64,000 nucleotides of DNA from Henriciella sp. (GCA_017642885.1 JAEPOM010000006.1:62001-126000), one strand, 5' to 3'; shown: positions 6,603 through 16,571, counted from the stretch's first letter. Translations and numbers: made by a program. The notes: a model not told the origin generated them from the sequence alone.

Positions 6603-9155
6603 CTATTTCTTCTTCGCCGGAGCCTTCTTCTTTTTAGGCGCGCGTTTCTTTTTGCCGCCTTTCGCTTCTTTGGCCGCTAGGATCTCGAGCGCCTGATCGA
6701 TATTAATCTCGGTCGGCTCCGTATCCTTCGGCAAGGTCGCGTTCGTCTTCTGGTGTTTGATATACGGACCATAGCGCCCATCCAGTACTTGCACCGGATC
6801 GCCACTAGACGGATGCGCGCCAAGGTCTTTCAGCACTTTCGGAGCAGCGCGACCGCCGCGTCCACCGCCAGCGCGCTTGTCTGCGATCAGAGAGACGGCG
6901 CGATTGAGGCCGATTGTGAACATCTCTTCGACGCTCGACAGATTGGCAAACGTGCGCTGGTGCTGAACGTAGGGGCCGTAGCGTCCGAGATTGGCTAAGA
7001 TTGGCTCTTCGTCTTCCGGGTGCTTACCGACTTCGCGTGGTAGACTGATCAGCATGAGCGCTTTTTCAGGATCAAGCTCTTGTGGAGACCAACCCTTAGG
7101 CAGACTCGAGCGCTTTGGTTTGTCTTCGCCGATATCCATTTCGAGATAGGGGCCGAACCGACCCGACTTTAGCAGAACCGGTTGCCCGGTTTCAGGGTGA
7201 GTCGTAATCTCCTCGCCGTCTGGATTAATGGCGTTCTCAGCTTCTTCCTGCGTCGAGAATGGACGTGTGAACTTGCATTCCGGATAATTCGAGCAACCGA
7301 CAAAGGCTCCGTGGCGACCGAGCTTCAGGCTAAGATCGCCCGCGTTGCAAAGTGGACAAAGGCGCGGCTTCTCTTTGACATTGCCGTTTTCATCCAATGG
7401 CGGAAACACATGGTGGCCGAGCGAGTCGTTCAGAACATCGAGAACCGCTGAAACTCGTAGGTCTTTGGTCTCATCAATCGACGCTGTGAACTGCGTCCAA
7501 AATTCGCGCAGGAAGGCTTTCCAGTCGAGCTTTCCGTCGGAAATGACGTCGAGTTTCTCTTCGAGGTTCGCTGTATAATCGTACTGAACGTACCGTTGGA
7601 AGAAATTCTCCAGGAAAGACGTAACCAGGATGCCTTTGTCTTCGGGAACCAATTGCTTTTTCTCGATCCGGACATAGTCGCGGTCGACGAGCGTCGACAT
7701 GGTCGACGCATAGGTGGACGGACGCCCAATGCCGAGTTCTTCCAGTCGCTTGACGAGGCTGGCTTCAGTATATCGCGGAGGAGGGGTGGTGAAGTGCTGC
7801 TCGCTTTTCGCTTCCAGGAGGTCAGCGTGCTCACCTTCATTTAGCTTAGGCAGGCGGGCTTCAGCGTCTTCATCCTTGTCCGTATCATCCCGCCCTTCAG
7901 TGTAGAGCTTGATGAAACCATCAAAAACCAGAACCTGTCCCGTTGCGCGAAGCATCGCGGACTTGTCTTTGTTGTGCAGGTCGATCGTCGTGCGCTCAAA
8001 TTTGGCGGGTTCCATCTGAGACGCCACGGCGCGGCGCCAAATCAGCGCATAGAGCTTCCAGAGATCGCCATCTGATTGCTTATAATCGTCTGGTCGGAGG
8101 CTGAAACTCGTCGGCCGGATGGCTTCGTGAGCCTCCTGAGCATTCTTTTGCTTTGACGAATAGCGTCTTGGTTTTTCCGGTAGGTAGTTTGCGCCATAGT
8201 CACTTTTGATGTGATCACGGGCGGCGTGGTACGCCTCCTCGGCCATATTCACGCCGTCGGTCCGCATATAAGTGATGCGCCCCTCTTCATACAGCTTCTG
8301 AGCCGCCTGCATGGTGCGCTTGGCTGAGAATCCCAGGCGACGCGACGCGTCTTGCTGAAGGGTGGAAGTAATGAATGGCGGAGGCGGATTCCGTTTGACC
8401 GGCTTGGCCTCAACGCTGCTGACGGAGTAGCCGCCAATCTTGACTTTATCGAGCGCAGTTTGTGCCGCCGCTGCATCGGGTAGGTCGAATTTCTTCAGGG
8501 CTTTTCCATCGAGCGAGTGCAGGCGAGCTTGGAAATCTGTGCCGCCCGGCGCGCGGAGGTTCGCTCCGATGGTCCAATACTCCTCCGGTTTGAATTTTTC
8601 GATCTCTAGCTCGCGATCGACAACGATCCGGAGCGCTACTGACTGAACCCGTCCAGCCGAGCGCGACCCCGGGAGTTTGCGCCAGAGCACCGGAGAGAGA
8701 TTAAATCCAACCAGATAGTCAAGCGCCCGACGTGCGAGATAGGCGTCGACGAGTTCTTGATCAATCTCGCGTGGGTTTTCCATCGCGCTCGTGACAGCCG
8801 TTTTGGTAATGGCGTTGAACACAACGCGCTCAATCGGCGTATCCTTTTTGATGGCGCGGCGCTTTTTGAGCGCGTCCAGAAGGTGCCAGGAAATCGCCTC
8901 ACCCTCACGATCGGGGTCGGTTGCAAGGATGAGTTTGCTGCCCGATTTGATCGCTTCTGCAATTTCTCGAATCCGCGCCTGACTCTTGGAGTCAGCCTGC
9001 CACACCATCTCGAAATCATTGTCAGGATCTACAGAGCCGTCTTTTGATGGGAGATCTCGGATGTGACCGTAAGAGGCGAATACTTTGTAATCGCTTCCGA
9101 GATACTTGTTGATCGTCTTCGCTTTGGCGGGGGACTCAACAACAACAATTTTCAT
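6603..9155 (-). CDS. topA: DNA topoisomerase I
   Basis: This type IA topoisomerase relaxes negative supercoils. The 850-residue protein begins with the Toprim domain (MKIVVVESPAKAKTINKYLG; metal motif DPDREGE near residue 80). The catalytic tyrosine is Tyr296 in EGRITYMRTD. One intact four-cysteine zinc element (CPLC...CSNYPEC) follows the core. Three further GRFGPY/GRYGPY repeats have lost their cysteines, as is usual in alphaproteobacteria, and a Lys/Ala-rich tail ends the protein. It lies downstream of lptF-lptG on the minus strand, with a 78-base gap. Confidence 0.98.
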   Translation of the reverse strand: MKIVVVESPAKAKTINKYLGSDYKVFASYGHIRDLPSKDGSVDPDNDFEMVWQADSKSQARIREIAEAIKSGSKLILATDPDREGEAISWHLLDALKKRRAIKKDTPIERVVFNAITKTAVTSAMENPREIDQELVDAYLARRALDYLVGFNLSPVLWRKLPGSRSAGRVQSVALRIVVDRELEIEKFKPEEYWTIGANLRAPGGTDFQARLHSLDGKALKKFDLPDAAAAQTALDKVKIGGYSVSSVEAKPVKRNPPPPFITSTLQQDASRRLGFSAKRTMQAAQKLYEEGRITYMRTDGVNMAEEAYHAARDHIKSDYGANYLPEKPRRYSSKQKNAQEAHEAIRPTSFSLRPDDYKQSDGDLWKLYALIWRRAVASQMEPAKFERTTIDLHNKDKSAMLRATGQVLVFDGFIKLYTEGRDDTDKDEDAEARLPKLNEGEHADLLEAKSEQHFTTPPPRYTEASLVKRLEELGIGRPSTYASTMSTLVDRDYVRIEKKQLVPEDKGILVTSFLENFFQRYVQYDYTANLEEKLDVISDGKLDWKAFLREFWTQFTASIDETKDLRVSAVLDVLNDSLGHHVFPPLDENGNVKEKPRLCPLCNAGDLSLKLGRHGAFVGCSNYPECKFTRPFSTQEEAENAINPDGEEITTHPETGQPVLLKSGRFGPYLEMDIGEDKPKRSSLPKGWSPQELDPEKALMLISLPREVGKHPEDEEPILANLGRYGPYVQHQRTFANLSSVEEMFTIGLNRAVSLIADKRAGGGRGGRAAPKVLKDLGAHPSSGDPVQVLDGRYGPYIKHQKTNATLPKDTEPTEINIDQALEILAAKEAKGGKKKRAPKKKKAPAKKK

Positions 9156-9233
9156 GGGAGGGCGGCTCCTGATTGGGCTTCAAGGCGCCGGAAACTGGTT
9201 GCGCCCGCGCCCTCTGTCAAGAGCGCATAGGTA

Positions 9234-10352
9234 TTAGCCGTCTTCCTGATAGGCGAGAACGGTAAGGGATATGAATAATGCACAAAGCGCCGGGGACCAC
9301 GCTGCGATGATCGCGGGGATCGCGCCCGAGGAGCCGAAGCTTGAGGCAATTTGCGTGACGAAAAACAAGGCCACCGCTGCGCCCGCGCCGGTCGCGATCA
9401 GTCGGCTTGTTCCACCAAGTCTGGACAAACGAAGGCATACAATTGCGCCGATGAGTGCCATAGCTGTGAAGAGCACAGGAAGTGACGTCAGCCCGAACCA
9501 GCGCATTGAGAACCTGGACGTATCGAGGCCCGCTCGTCCGGTCTGGTTGATGAAACCAGGTAGTCCCCAGAAACCGATCGTATCGGGAGATGTGAACCGC
9601 GAGAGGAGGGTATTTGGGTCGAGGTCGGTCTCGATCGCAAGGCTCTCGAGGTGAAGCGGTGCCCCGTCAGGCGTGTTTTCCACGAGGTTGGTGAGCTGCC
9701 AAAACCCTTCCGATATCGTCGCAGTCTCAGCATCAATTCGGCGAATGAACCGGAACCTGGAGGTCGGACGCGCGCCTTCATAGACACGGCCTTCTTCCAG
9801 AAACCGCACCTTGGTGAAGATTTGCCCTGTACTGTCGACCGACGCCGCGTGAATAACGATTTGGCTGTCATCGTTGCCCTGGCGCAGCCAAACGTCCGTC
9901 CGGACCCGATCTACGACTTGACCGCCTTCTTGCAACAGATTTGCTCGTGTTTCTTCGAACCGTTCCGACAGTAGAGCGCCAAGCGGGTTCAAGATAACCA
10001 TTGCGAACACGCCGAGCCCCGCTGCGAGGATGATCACGGGCGCTAAGAATTGCCAGGCCGATTGCCCCATAGAACGGATGACCGAAAGCTCAGAGCTCTT
10101 GGAGAGTTGATTGTATGCAATCATCGCCGCAACCAGGATCGCGAAAGCGAGCGTTTCCTCTATGAGACCAGGCAGCTTCATCAATGATAGCTGGACGGCG
10201 CCCCAAGGGGATAGTTCAACGTCTTCACCAACAGTTCGTAATTGCTCGACAATATCTACAAGCATGATGGTGATCGCGAACAGCCCGAGCACGAGGGTGA
10301 GCGCAAAGAGGCAGCGCAAGAAAATGTAGCGTTGGATGCGCGATCCGATCAT
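9234..10352 (-). CDS. lptG: LPS export ABC transporter permease LptG
   Basis: This inner-membrane permease of the LptB2FG complex extracts lipopolysaccharide for transport to the outer membrane. The 372-residue protein has two N-terminal and one adjacent membrane helix, the YjgP/YjgQ coupling segment AYNQLSKSSELSVIRSMGQS, a periplasmic beta-jellyroll region in the middle (about residues 120-270) and three C-terminal helices. The start overlaps the lptF stop by 4 bases, so the two are translationally coupled. The lptB and lptC genes are not in the window. Confidence 0.95.
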   Translation of the reverse strand: MIGSRIQRYIFLRCLFALTLVLGLFAITIMLVDIVEQLRTVGEDVELSPWGAVQLSLMKLPGLIEETLAFAILVAAMIAYNQLSKSSELSVIRSMGQSAWQFLAPVIILAAGLGVFAMVILNPLGALLSERFEETRANLLQEGGQVVDRVRTDVWLRQGNDDSQIVIHAASVDSTGQIFTKVRFLEEGRVYEGARPTSRFRFIRRIDAETATISEGFWQLTNLVENTPDGAPLHLESLAIETDLDPNTLLSRFTSPDTIGFWGLPGFINQTGRAGLDTSRFSMRWFGLTSLPVLFTAMALIGAIVCLRLSRLGGTSRLIATGAGAAVALFFVTQIASSFGSSGAIPAIIAAWSPALCALFISLTVLAYQEDG

Positions 10353-11452
10353 TTCGAAGGCGCTCCTTTAATCCGTTCACCGCGATTGAAGAGAACGTAG
10401 GACAGGATCGCAATCGCAGCTATCGGGACGATCCACTGCACGATATTTATGGATGGAGAGCTTCCGCTACTCGACTGAACCGAGAGTTGGATGATGATCA
10501 GCAGCAGAGCGCCCCCTGAGGCGATGACGATCCGTCGCGAATAACCTCGACGACTAAAGTTTCCGCCCATTACTGCGAGTATGGCCATCATCGCCATAGC
10601 GATTCCAATCAACGGAGATGACAGCCTTGAATTGGCTTCCGAAAGGTATTCGAGCTCGTTCTTTCGTTCGTTATAACTGGATCGATCGATGAACAGGAGC
10701 TCGTGCAGGTAGCGATCCGAGGCCTTGTAGATCAGTTTTCGATCTTCATTCACGAACGGAGAAAGGTCGAAGGTCGATTGTTCAAAGTTTAGAATGTTGA
10801 TCGCGCCATTCTGATCGAGTTGATGGATCTGACCATTGAACATCACGATGGCAGGCTGGCCGTCGACTTCGATGAACCGCCCTCGTTCGGCGAGGTAATC
10901 CCGCGCGTCCGGTTGTCCGATTCGCTCTGCGATTTGTACTCCAATCAGATCTTGGCCTTGCTGATCGCGCGCGAACACTGTGAGGTTTGCGTCCGGGGTC
11001 GTGAATTGTCCGGGGCGAACAAGCGACGAGGCCAGATCTGCGCGGGCCTCATTTACCGTTGTCCGCATCTCTCTTTGCGCTGACGGTTGCACCCAGAGAT
11101 TGACCCCAAGATGTATAACAGCGCCCAGTACGGCGAGACGTAGGATTGGAGAAGCAACTTGCCAACGTGTCATACCCGCGGCTTGGGCTACAACAATTTC
11201 ACTATCGCGGTGCAACCGGTTCAGCGCCCAAATCGTCGCGACGAACATTGCCATCGGCGTCAACAGCGCAACAATTTGTGGGACTCCCAAAGCGACAATC
11301 TTGAAGAAGGTCAGGGCCCCCTGACGGTTCTCGACGATAATATCCGTCTGGGACAGGCCCTGCGCTAGAATAGCAAGCAGGGTCAAACCGCCGACAATAA
11401 TCAGCACAGACCGCAACACGCGGCTAAAAAGATAACGCTGAACCCGGTTCAT
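10349..11452 (-). CDS. lptF: LPS export ABC transporter permease LptF
   Basis: This is the partner permease of LptG in the LptB2FG lipopolysaccharide extractor. The 367-residue protein begins MNRVQRYLFSRVLRSVLIIVGG, has the coupling-helix region ALNRLHRDSEIVVAQAAGMT, a periplasmic beta domain, and C-terminal helices including GIAMAMMAILAVMGG. It is the first gene of the lptF-lptG pair and is divergent from pepA across 94 bases, which must hold both promoters. topA could be co-transcribed behind lptG. Confidence 0.95.
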   Translation of the reverse strand: MNRVQRYLFSRVLRSVLIIVGGLTLLAILAQGLSQTDIIVENRQGALTFFKIVALGVPQIVALLTPMAMFVATIWALNRLHRDSEIVVAQAAGMTRWQVASPILRLAVLGAVIHLGVNLWVQPSAQREMRTTVNEARADLASSLVRPGQFTTPDANLTVFARDQQGQDLIGVQIAERIGQPDARDYLAERGRFIEVDGQPAIVMFNGQIHQLDQNGAINILNFEQSTFDLSPFVNEDRKLIYKASDRYLHELLFIDRSSYNERKNELEYLSEANSRLSSPLIGIAMAMMAILAVMGGNFSRRGYSRRIVIASGGALLLIIIQLSVQSSSGSSPSINIVQWIVPIAAIAILSYVLFNRGERIKGAPSK

Positions 11453-11546
11453 AGTTGAATTTGTTCGTTTTCCTGTCTGTTTTCCTGACTAGCGAGTTGC
11501 GTCGCGCGCGTCGATGCTTACTTTGCGCCTCAAATGGAGTTGTTGC

Positions 11547-13013
11547 ATGAAAATTACATTCACCGAGGGTTCTAAGTCGGAAATCGTCGGATTTATGGTC
11601 GATGAAGGTGGAAAATTGCCATCGTCGGCAGAAGCATTGGATAAAGATGCCGGAGGCTTGTTGACGGAGGCGAGCGCTTCGGGACGTTTTTCCGGCAAGA
11701 CCGGCCAGCAGGCCTTTGTCGTACTGCCCAAAGGAAGTAGCGCGAAACGCGCAGCTTTGATTGGCGCAGGCAAAGTGAAAGATCGCGACGATCGCGCTTG
11801 GGAACGAATTGGTGCGAGCACCTACAAAGCCCACGCCAATAGTGGCTTCAAGTCTCTCGACCTATATATCGATAATCCCGAAAACGCTGCGCGGGCTGCG
11901 CTTGGCGCCAAGCTCGCAGCTTATCGGTTCGACAATTATCGCACGAAAATGAAGGCCGAGGACAAACCGAGCCTCGGAGCCATTAATTTCATCACGACGG
12001 ATAGCAAAGCCGCCAAGACTGCGTTCAAGCCACTCGATGCGGGCGCTGACGGAACCTATCTGGCGCGCGACCTCGTCAATTTGCCGCCGAATGATCTGTA
12101 TCCCGGAAGCTACGCCGCCAAAATTGAAGAGCTTGCCGAACATGGCCTGGAAATCGAAATTCTCGGCGAGAAAGAGCTGAAAAAACTTGGCATGCACTCG
12201 ATGCTGGGTGTCGGGCAGGGCAGCGTCAAAGAATCAAAGCTCGGTATCATGCGCTGGATGGGTGGCAAAGACGGGGAAGCTCCAGTCGCGCTCGTCGGTA
12301 AAGGCGTTTGTTTCGACACGGGTGGCATCTCTCTGAAGCCAGGTGCGGGCATGGAAGACATGCGCGGCGATATGGGCGGTTCAGCTGCTGTTGTCGGTGC
12401 GATGCTCGCGCTCGCCAAACGCAAAGCCAAAGCCAATGTGGTTGGCCTGGTCGGCCTGGTCGAGAATATGCCCGACGGTGACGCCATTCGCCCCGGTGAT
12501 ATCCTTACTTCAGCGTCCGGTCAGACCATCGAAGTTCAAAACACGGATGCCGAAGGGCGTCTCGTTCTGTGTGATGTGCTCTGGTATGCGCAGGAGCATT
12601 ACAAGCCGACGGCAATTGTCGACTTAGCAACGCTCACGGGTGCAATCGTGATCGGGCTCGGTCATCACCATGCCGGTTTGTTCACCAATGATGACAAGCT
12701 TGCAGGTCAGCTTACCGATGCGGGCCTGTCAGAGGGCGAACGCGTTTGGCGTCTGCCGCTCGGATCAGAGTATGACCGTCAGCTCAAATCCAAGTTCGCG
12801 GATATGCGAAACATTGGCGGCCGAGCTGCTGGCTCTATCACAGCTGCGCAGTTCCTTCAGCGCTTCATCAAAAAGGGACAGACCTGGGCGCATCTCGATA
12901 TCGCTGGCGTCGCCTGGGTAGAAGGCGAAAAAGCGCCGACAGATCCGAGTTGGGCGAGTGGATTTGGTCCACGACTTCTCGATCGTTGGATTGCCGACAA
13001 TTACGAAAGCTAA
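11547..13013 (+). CDS. pepA: Leucyl aminopeptidase (M17)
   Basis: This cytosolic di-metal aminopeptidase of 488 residues removes N-terminal residues from peptides. The C-terminal M17 catalytic domain shows GKGVCFDTGGISLKP (Lys and metal-binding Asp), MRGDMGGSAAV and the signature NTDAEGRLVL. I chose ATG 11547, preceded by TGGAGT, over an upstream start at 11514 that adds 11 uncharacteristic residues. It is followed 3 bases later by holC, an adjacency common in proteobacteria. Some PepA proteins also bind DNA; nothing here shows that. Confidence 0.96.
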   Translation: MKITFTEGSKSEIVGFMVDEGGKLPSSAEALDKDAGGLLTEASASGRFSGKTGQQAFVVLPKGSSAKRAALIGAGKVKDRDDRAWERIGASTYKAHANSGFKSLDLYIDNPENAARAALGAKLAAYRFDNYRTKMKAEDKPSLGAINFITTDSKAAKTAFKPLDAGADGTYLARDLVNLPPNDLYPGSYAAKIEELAEHGLEIEILGEKELKKLGMHSMLGVGQGSVKESKLGIMRWMGGKDGEAPVALVGKGVCFDTGGISLKPGAGMEDMRGDMGGSAAVVGAMLALAKRKAKANVVGLVGLVENMPDGDAIRPGDILTSASGQTIEVQNTDAEGRLVLCDVLWYAQEHYKPTAIVDLATLTGAIVIGLGHHHAGLFTNDDKLAGQLTDAGLSEGERVWRLPLGSEYDRQLKSKFADMRNIGGRAAGSITAAQFLQRFIKKGQTWAHLDIAGVAWVEGEKAPTDPSWASGFGPRLLDRWIADNYES

Positions 13014-13016
13014 AAC

Positions 13017-13487
13017 ATGAGCGAGGCCCAGAAGCCCGAATGGTGGTTCTATCACCTGCAGCGCACAACGCTGGAACGGGCGGTTGGGCCTTTGCTCGAG
13101 AAGTGTCTCGAACGGGGTTGGCGCGTGCTTGCGGTCAGCCCCGAGGTGACTCGTCGCGCTACGCTAGATGAAGCGCTCTGGACCTTTGACGATCAGAGCT
13201 TCCTGCCACACGGCCAGTCTGAAGCGGAAGGGCTTGATCCTGCTGATCAGCCCATCCTGATCAGCAGCGCAGCCGATAATCTGAATCAAGCTTCTGTTGC
13301 CTTGCTAATGGACGGCGTCGATTTGCCGGTCGACGCGGACTATGAGCGGTGCATGGTTATGTTCGATGATGGCGACTCCAAAGCGCGCCAAAAAGCAAGA
13401 GAACAATTCAAAGCAGCAAAGGATGCGGGCCTCTCGGCGCGGTATTTCCAACAGGCAGAGCGCGGATGGAAAGAGGCGGGCAAATGA
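13017..13487 (+). CDS. holC: DNA polymerase III chi subunit
   Basis: This clamp-loader accessory subunit links the replicase to single-strand binding protein. The 156-residue product has the HolC fold pattern: WWFYHLQRTTLERAVGPLLEKCLERGWRVLAV, an LDEALWTFDDQSFLPHG segment, then PILIS and the MFDDGDSKARQKAREQFKAAKDAG helix. It sits between pepA and a glutathione transferase, overlapping the latter by 4 bases (ATGA). Confidence 0.95.
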   Translation: MSEAQKPEWWFYHLQRTTLERAVGPLLEKCLERGWRVLAVSPEVTRRATLDEALWTFDDQSFLPHGQSEAEGLDPADQPILISSAADNLNQASVALLMDGVDLPVDADYERCMVMFDDGDSKARQKAREQFKAAKDAGLSARYFQQAERGWKEAGK

Positions 13488-14149
13488 CGACACTCTATCT
13501 CGGGAACAAGAATTATTCATCCTGGTCGATCCGGACGCTGCTCGTAGCGCGCGCGTCAGGGCTCGATATCGAGGAGCATGTATTACCGCTCGGTCCTGAG
13601 GAAACCTATGAGATCTTGCTCCGGGAAACCGATCAGCATCGCGTTCCGGTCCTCGTAACAGGCAGTCTTGTCATTCATGATAGTCTGGCGATCGTCGAAT
13701 GGCTTGCCGAGAAAGCCGGGCCGGGCAAGGTCTGGCCAGTAGATGAGATCAAACGCGCCAAAGCCCGCAGCTTATGCGCTGAAATGCATGCAAGCTTTAT
13801 CGATCTACGCAGCGACATGGGCGTCGACATTCGGTCCTCTCACCCGACCCCGACAATGACGGGCGGACTGAAGTGGGACATCAACCGCGTCCTCGAGATC
13901 TGGACCAACGCCCGCGCTGAATACAAGACGGACGGTCCTTATCTGTTTGGCGAATGGTCTGCCGCGGATGCGTTCTTCATGCCCGTAGCGACACGTTTTC
14001 GAACCTACGGCATCAAGTTGGAAGGGGCGCACGAAACGTACGCGCAAGCGGTCCTATCGCACCCACTCTCAGCTCAGTTGATCGAAGAAGCGAAAGCTGA
14101 GCCTTGGACGGTCGATCTTTCCAAATTTCGCCCGAAGAGCGCGGACTAG
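13484..14149 (+). CDS. Glutathione S-transferase family protein
   Basis: This 221-residue cytosolic GST-fold protein has an N-terminal thioredoxin-like domain (MTTLYLGNKNYSSWSIRTLLVAR) with the glutathione-binding motif VPVLV...VIHDSLAIVEWL, and an all-helical C-terminal domain ending in PYLFGEWSAADAFFMPVATR. The Ser-Ser-Trp-Ser N-terminal motif suggests a serine or cysteine-free GST active site. Its start overlaps the holC stop, so it probably belongs to the pepA-holC transcript. Substrate is unknown. Confidence 0.9.
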   Translation: MTTLYLGNKNYSSWSIRTLLVARASGLDIEEHVLPLGPEETYEILLRETDQHRVPVLVTGSLVIHDSLAIVEWLAEKAGPGKVWPVDEIKRAKARSLCAEMHASFIDLRSDMGVDIRSSHPTPTMTGGLKWDINRVLEIWTNARAEYKTDGPYLFGEWSAADAFFMPVATRFRTYGIKLEGAHETYAQAVLSHPLSAQLIEEAKAEPWTVDLSKFRPKSAD

Positions 14150-14150
14150 T

Positions 14151-14336
14151 TCAGTGCTTCTCGCCCGCGGGTTTGGTGATCACCGTAATGACAAAAACGA
14201 TCAGGGTCAGGATGCCATAGCTTCCAGCGACTTTCAGCGTGTGCGGCGGAAGCGTTCCCGTCCACAAGAAATACAACCCATATCCGGCGGCGATTAAAAC
14301 CGCGAAGGCCAGCATCATTCTGAGTGTTCCACCCAT
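14151..14336 (-). CDS. Small two-helix membrane protein
   Basis: This is a 61-residue hypothetical protein with two predicted transmembrane segments (about residues 5-24 and 35-54) joined by a short LWTGTLPPHTLKVAG loop, and a charged tail. ATG 14336 was chosen because GGAGA lies at a good distance upstream. It ends one base from the convergent GST stop. I recognise no family and cannot suggest a function. Confidence 0.6.
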   Translation of the reverse strand: MGGTLRMMLAFAVLIAAGYGLYFLWTGTLPPHTLKVAGSYGILTLIVFVITVITKPAGEKH

Positions 14337-14485
14337 AATCGTCTCCTGCATTCAGCTCCGACCGTATCAGACTCGCTCAGGCTTATGAAGATTGGATATT
14401 CCGGTGCAGACTTCGGTTGCCGCCATTGAATTGCGTCGCTATAGGCGCGCCAAGTTCTCTTACATTTTGACTACAGGAGCCTGAC

Positions 14486-14908
14486 ATGGCTGGAACGCGT
14501 ACATTCTCAATCATCAAACCGGATGCGACTGCTCGCAATCTGACCGGTGCCGTCAACAAAGTCATCGAAGAAGGTGGCCTACGCATTGTTGCTCAACGCC
14601 GCATCCAAATGACACAGGCACAAGCTGAGCGCTTTTATGGCGTTCACAGCGAGCGCCCATTCTTTGGTGAGCTTGTCGAGTTCATGACATCAGCTCCTGT
14701 CGTTGTGCAGGTTCTGGAAGGCGAAAACGCTGTTGCGCGCTACCGTGACGTGATGGGTGCAACCAACCCAGCAGAAGCCGCAGATGGTACGATCCGCAAA
14801 CTGTTCGCCAAGTCTATCGGTGAAAACTCAGCTCATGGTTCTGATAGCGACGAGAATGCTGCGCTCGAAATCGCGCAGTTCTTCAGCGAAGCGGACATTG
14901 TCGGCTAA
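14486..14908 (+). CDS. ndk: Nucleoside diphosphate kinase
   Basis: This enzyme transfers the gamma phosphate between nucleoside triphosphates and diphosphates, balancing NTP pools. The 140-residue product has the usual length. It begins [15 protein letters not shown], and the phosphorylated active-site histidine is His117 in NSAHGSDS. A good ribosome-binding site (CAGGAG) precedes ATG 14486. A hairpin terminator follows at 14931. Confidence 0.98.
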   Translation: MAGTRTFSIIKPDATARNLTGAVNKVIEEGGLRIVAQRRIQMTQAQAERFYGVHSERPFFGELVEFMTSAPVVVQVLEGENAVARYRDVMGATNPAEAADGTIRKLFAKSIGENSAHGSDSDENAALEIAQFFSEADIVG

Positions 14909-14930
14909 GCTGGTCTCAAATCGGATTTGG

Positions 14931-14963
14931 AAAGCCGTTCTCAGACCGAGAGCGGCTTTTTCT
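14931..14963. terminator. Hairpin terminator shared by ndk and purN
   Basis: A 12-base stem (AAAGCCGTTCTC / GAGAGCGGCTTT, one G-T pair) with a 5-base loop is followed by a T run on the plus strand, giving a rho-independent terminator for ndk. On the minus strand it overlaps the 3' end of purN. Confidence 0.8.
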
Positions 14964-15546
14964 TTGAGCGGATTTGTTCTGCGGCTAGGGCAACCGCTTT
15001 AGGGTACAGCTTATGCTCCTCGCCCAGAACGCGGTCGGCCAAGGTATCAGCCGTGTCGTTGGCCAGTACAGAGACGCGGGCCTGAGCGATCACGCCTCCC
15101 TCATCGACACCTTCTGTGACCCAATGAACTGAGCAGCCGGCTTCAGCGTCGCCGGAATCGAGGGCACGCTGGTGTGTATGCAAGCCGGGATATTTGGGAA
15201 GCAGCGAAGGATGGATATTGATCATTCGACCGGTCCATTGGCTCACAAACCAAGGTGTCAGGATGCGCATGAAACCCGCCAGGACCACCATTTCAATCTG
15301 ATGCTCGATCAGGACTGATTGCAACGCGCGTTCGAAGGATTCGCGGTCCTTGCCATACGCTTTGTGATCGACAGAAACTGCCGATAGTCCTGCATTGGCA
15401 GCTGTTTCAAGACCTTGTGCTTCGGGTCTGTTTGATAGGACGAGGACTGGTCGGGCCGGATAATCGTCGGCTTCCGCGGCTCGCAGGATCGCTTCCATAT
15501 TGGTGCCGCGACCAGAAATCAGTATCGCGAGCCGGAGCGGGGTCAT
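14941..15546 (-). CDS. purN: Phosphoribosylglycinamide formyltransferase
   Basis: This enzyme catalyses the third step of de novo purine synthesis, formylating GAR with 10-formyl-THF. The 201-residue protein has the phosphate loop ISGRGTNMEA, the folate/catalytic region LAGFMRILTPWFV, and the catalytic motif INIHPSLLPKYPGLHTHQRAL (Asn and His), with Asp in GVDEGGVIAQ. It overlaps the purM stop by 4 bases and is translationally coupled to it. Confidence 0.97.
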   Translation of the reverse strand: MTPLRLAILISGRGTNMEAILRAAEADDYPARPVLVLSNRPEAQGLETAANAGLSAVSVDHKAYGKDRESFERALQSVLIEHQIEMVVLAGFMRILTPWFVSQWTGRMINIHPSLLPKYPGLHTHQRALDSGDAEAGCSVHWVTEGVDEGGVIAQARVSVLANDTADTLADRVLGEEHKLYPKAVALAAEQIRSKKKPLSV

Positions 15547-16571
15547 TTCTCGACGAGATCGCCAATCACGACGGGTGTTTCGCCGAGGGCTTTGAGTTCA
15601 GTCATAACCGTATCTGCGTCGTCCTTGGCCACTGCAAAGACCAAACCGATGCCCATGTTAAACGTCCGGTGCATCTCGTCTTCGACGATATTTCCTTCCG
15701 CTCGCAACCAGTCGAACACAGGGGGCGCGACCCATGCTTTTCGATCTATCCGCGGCGACAAGTGATCCGGACACATTCGCGGGGTATTCTCTGTTAGCCC
15801 TCCGCCCGTTATGTGGGCGAGGCCTTTGATGTTTCCCGTCTTGATCAATGGCAGGGCCGCAGCGGAATAAAGCCGTGTTGGTCTAAGTAAAGCCCGTCCC
15901 AGCGTTTCTGAATTCGAGAACGGTGCAGCGTCTTCGTAAGATAGACCTGTGCGCTCAACCACTTTGCGGATGAGCGAGTATCCGTTCGAGTGCGGCCCGC
16001 TCGAATGGATCCCGATGAGGACGTCCCCGGCCTGCATTTCGTCCATGCGGGGAAGTATGTCTGCTCTTTCAACGGCGCCAACGACGAATCCGGCGAGGTC
16101 ATAATGTCCAGGCGGATACATGCCGGGCATTTCAGCCGTTTCGCCACCAATCAGGGCGCACCCAGCTTGTTTGCAGCCATCCGCAATTCCGGCAATCACT
16201 TGCTCGGCAATTCCGTTCTCGAGCTTTCCAGTGGCAAAATAGTCCAGGAAAAACAGTGGCTCAGCGCCTTGGGCGAGAACGTCGTTCGCGCACATAGCGA
16301 CGAGGTCGATCCCAACCGTATCATGAATACCGGTTTCGAAGGCGAGCATCAGCTTGGTGCCCACGCCATCGGTGCCAGAAACGAGGACAGGGTCCTGCCA
16401 TCCGTCCTTCTTGAGGTCAAAAAGGGCGCCGAAGCCGCCAAGTCCGCCCATTACCCCCGCACGGCGAGTGGCTTTGGCGAGAGGCCCGATGGCTTTTACA
16501 AGTTCATCGCCTGCCTCAATATCGACACCAGCGTCGCGGTAGGACAGGGAATCAGAAGCGTTTTTCGTCAT
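15543..16571 (-). CDS. purM: Phosphoribosylformylglycinamidine cyclo-ligase (AIR synthetase)
   Basis: This enzyme catalyses the fifth step of purine synthesis, the ATP-dependent cyclisation of FGAM to AIR. The 342-residue protein has the family-typical SYRDAGVDIEAGDELV start, the FGALFDL and DGVGTKLMLA ATP-site segments, IDLVAMCANDVLAQGAEPLFFLDY, and GGETAEMPGMY. It is the promoter-proximal gene of the purM-purN pair and is divergent from the DUF2066-like gene across 104 bases. Confidence 0.98.
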   Translation of the reverse strand: MTKNASDSLSYRDAGVDIEAGDELVKAIGPLAKATRRAGVMGGLGGFGALFDLKKDGWQDPVLVSGTDGVGTKLMLAFETGIHDTVGIDLVAMCANDVLAQGAEPLFFLDYFATGKLENGIAEQVIAGIADGCKQAGCALIGGETAEMPGMYPPGHYDLAGFVVGAVERADILPRMDEMQAGDVLIGIHSSGPHSNGYSLIRKVVERTGLSYEDAAPFSNSETLGRALLRPTRLYSAAALPLIKTGNIKGLAHITGGGLTENTPRMCPDHLSPRIDRKAWVAPPVFDWLRAEGNIVEDEMHRTFNMGIGLVFAVAKDDADTVMTELKALGETPVVIGDLVEK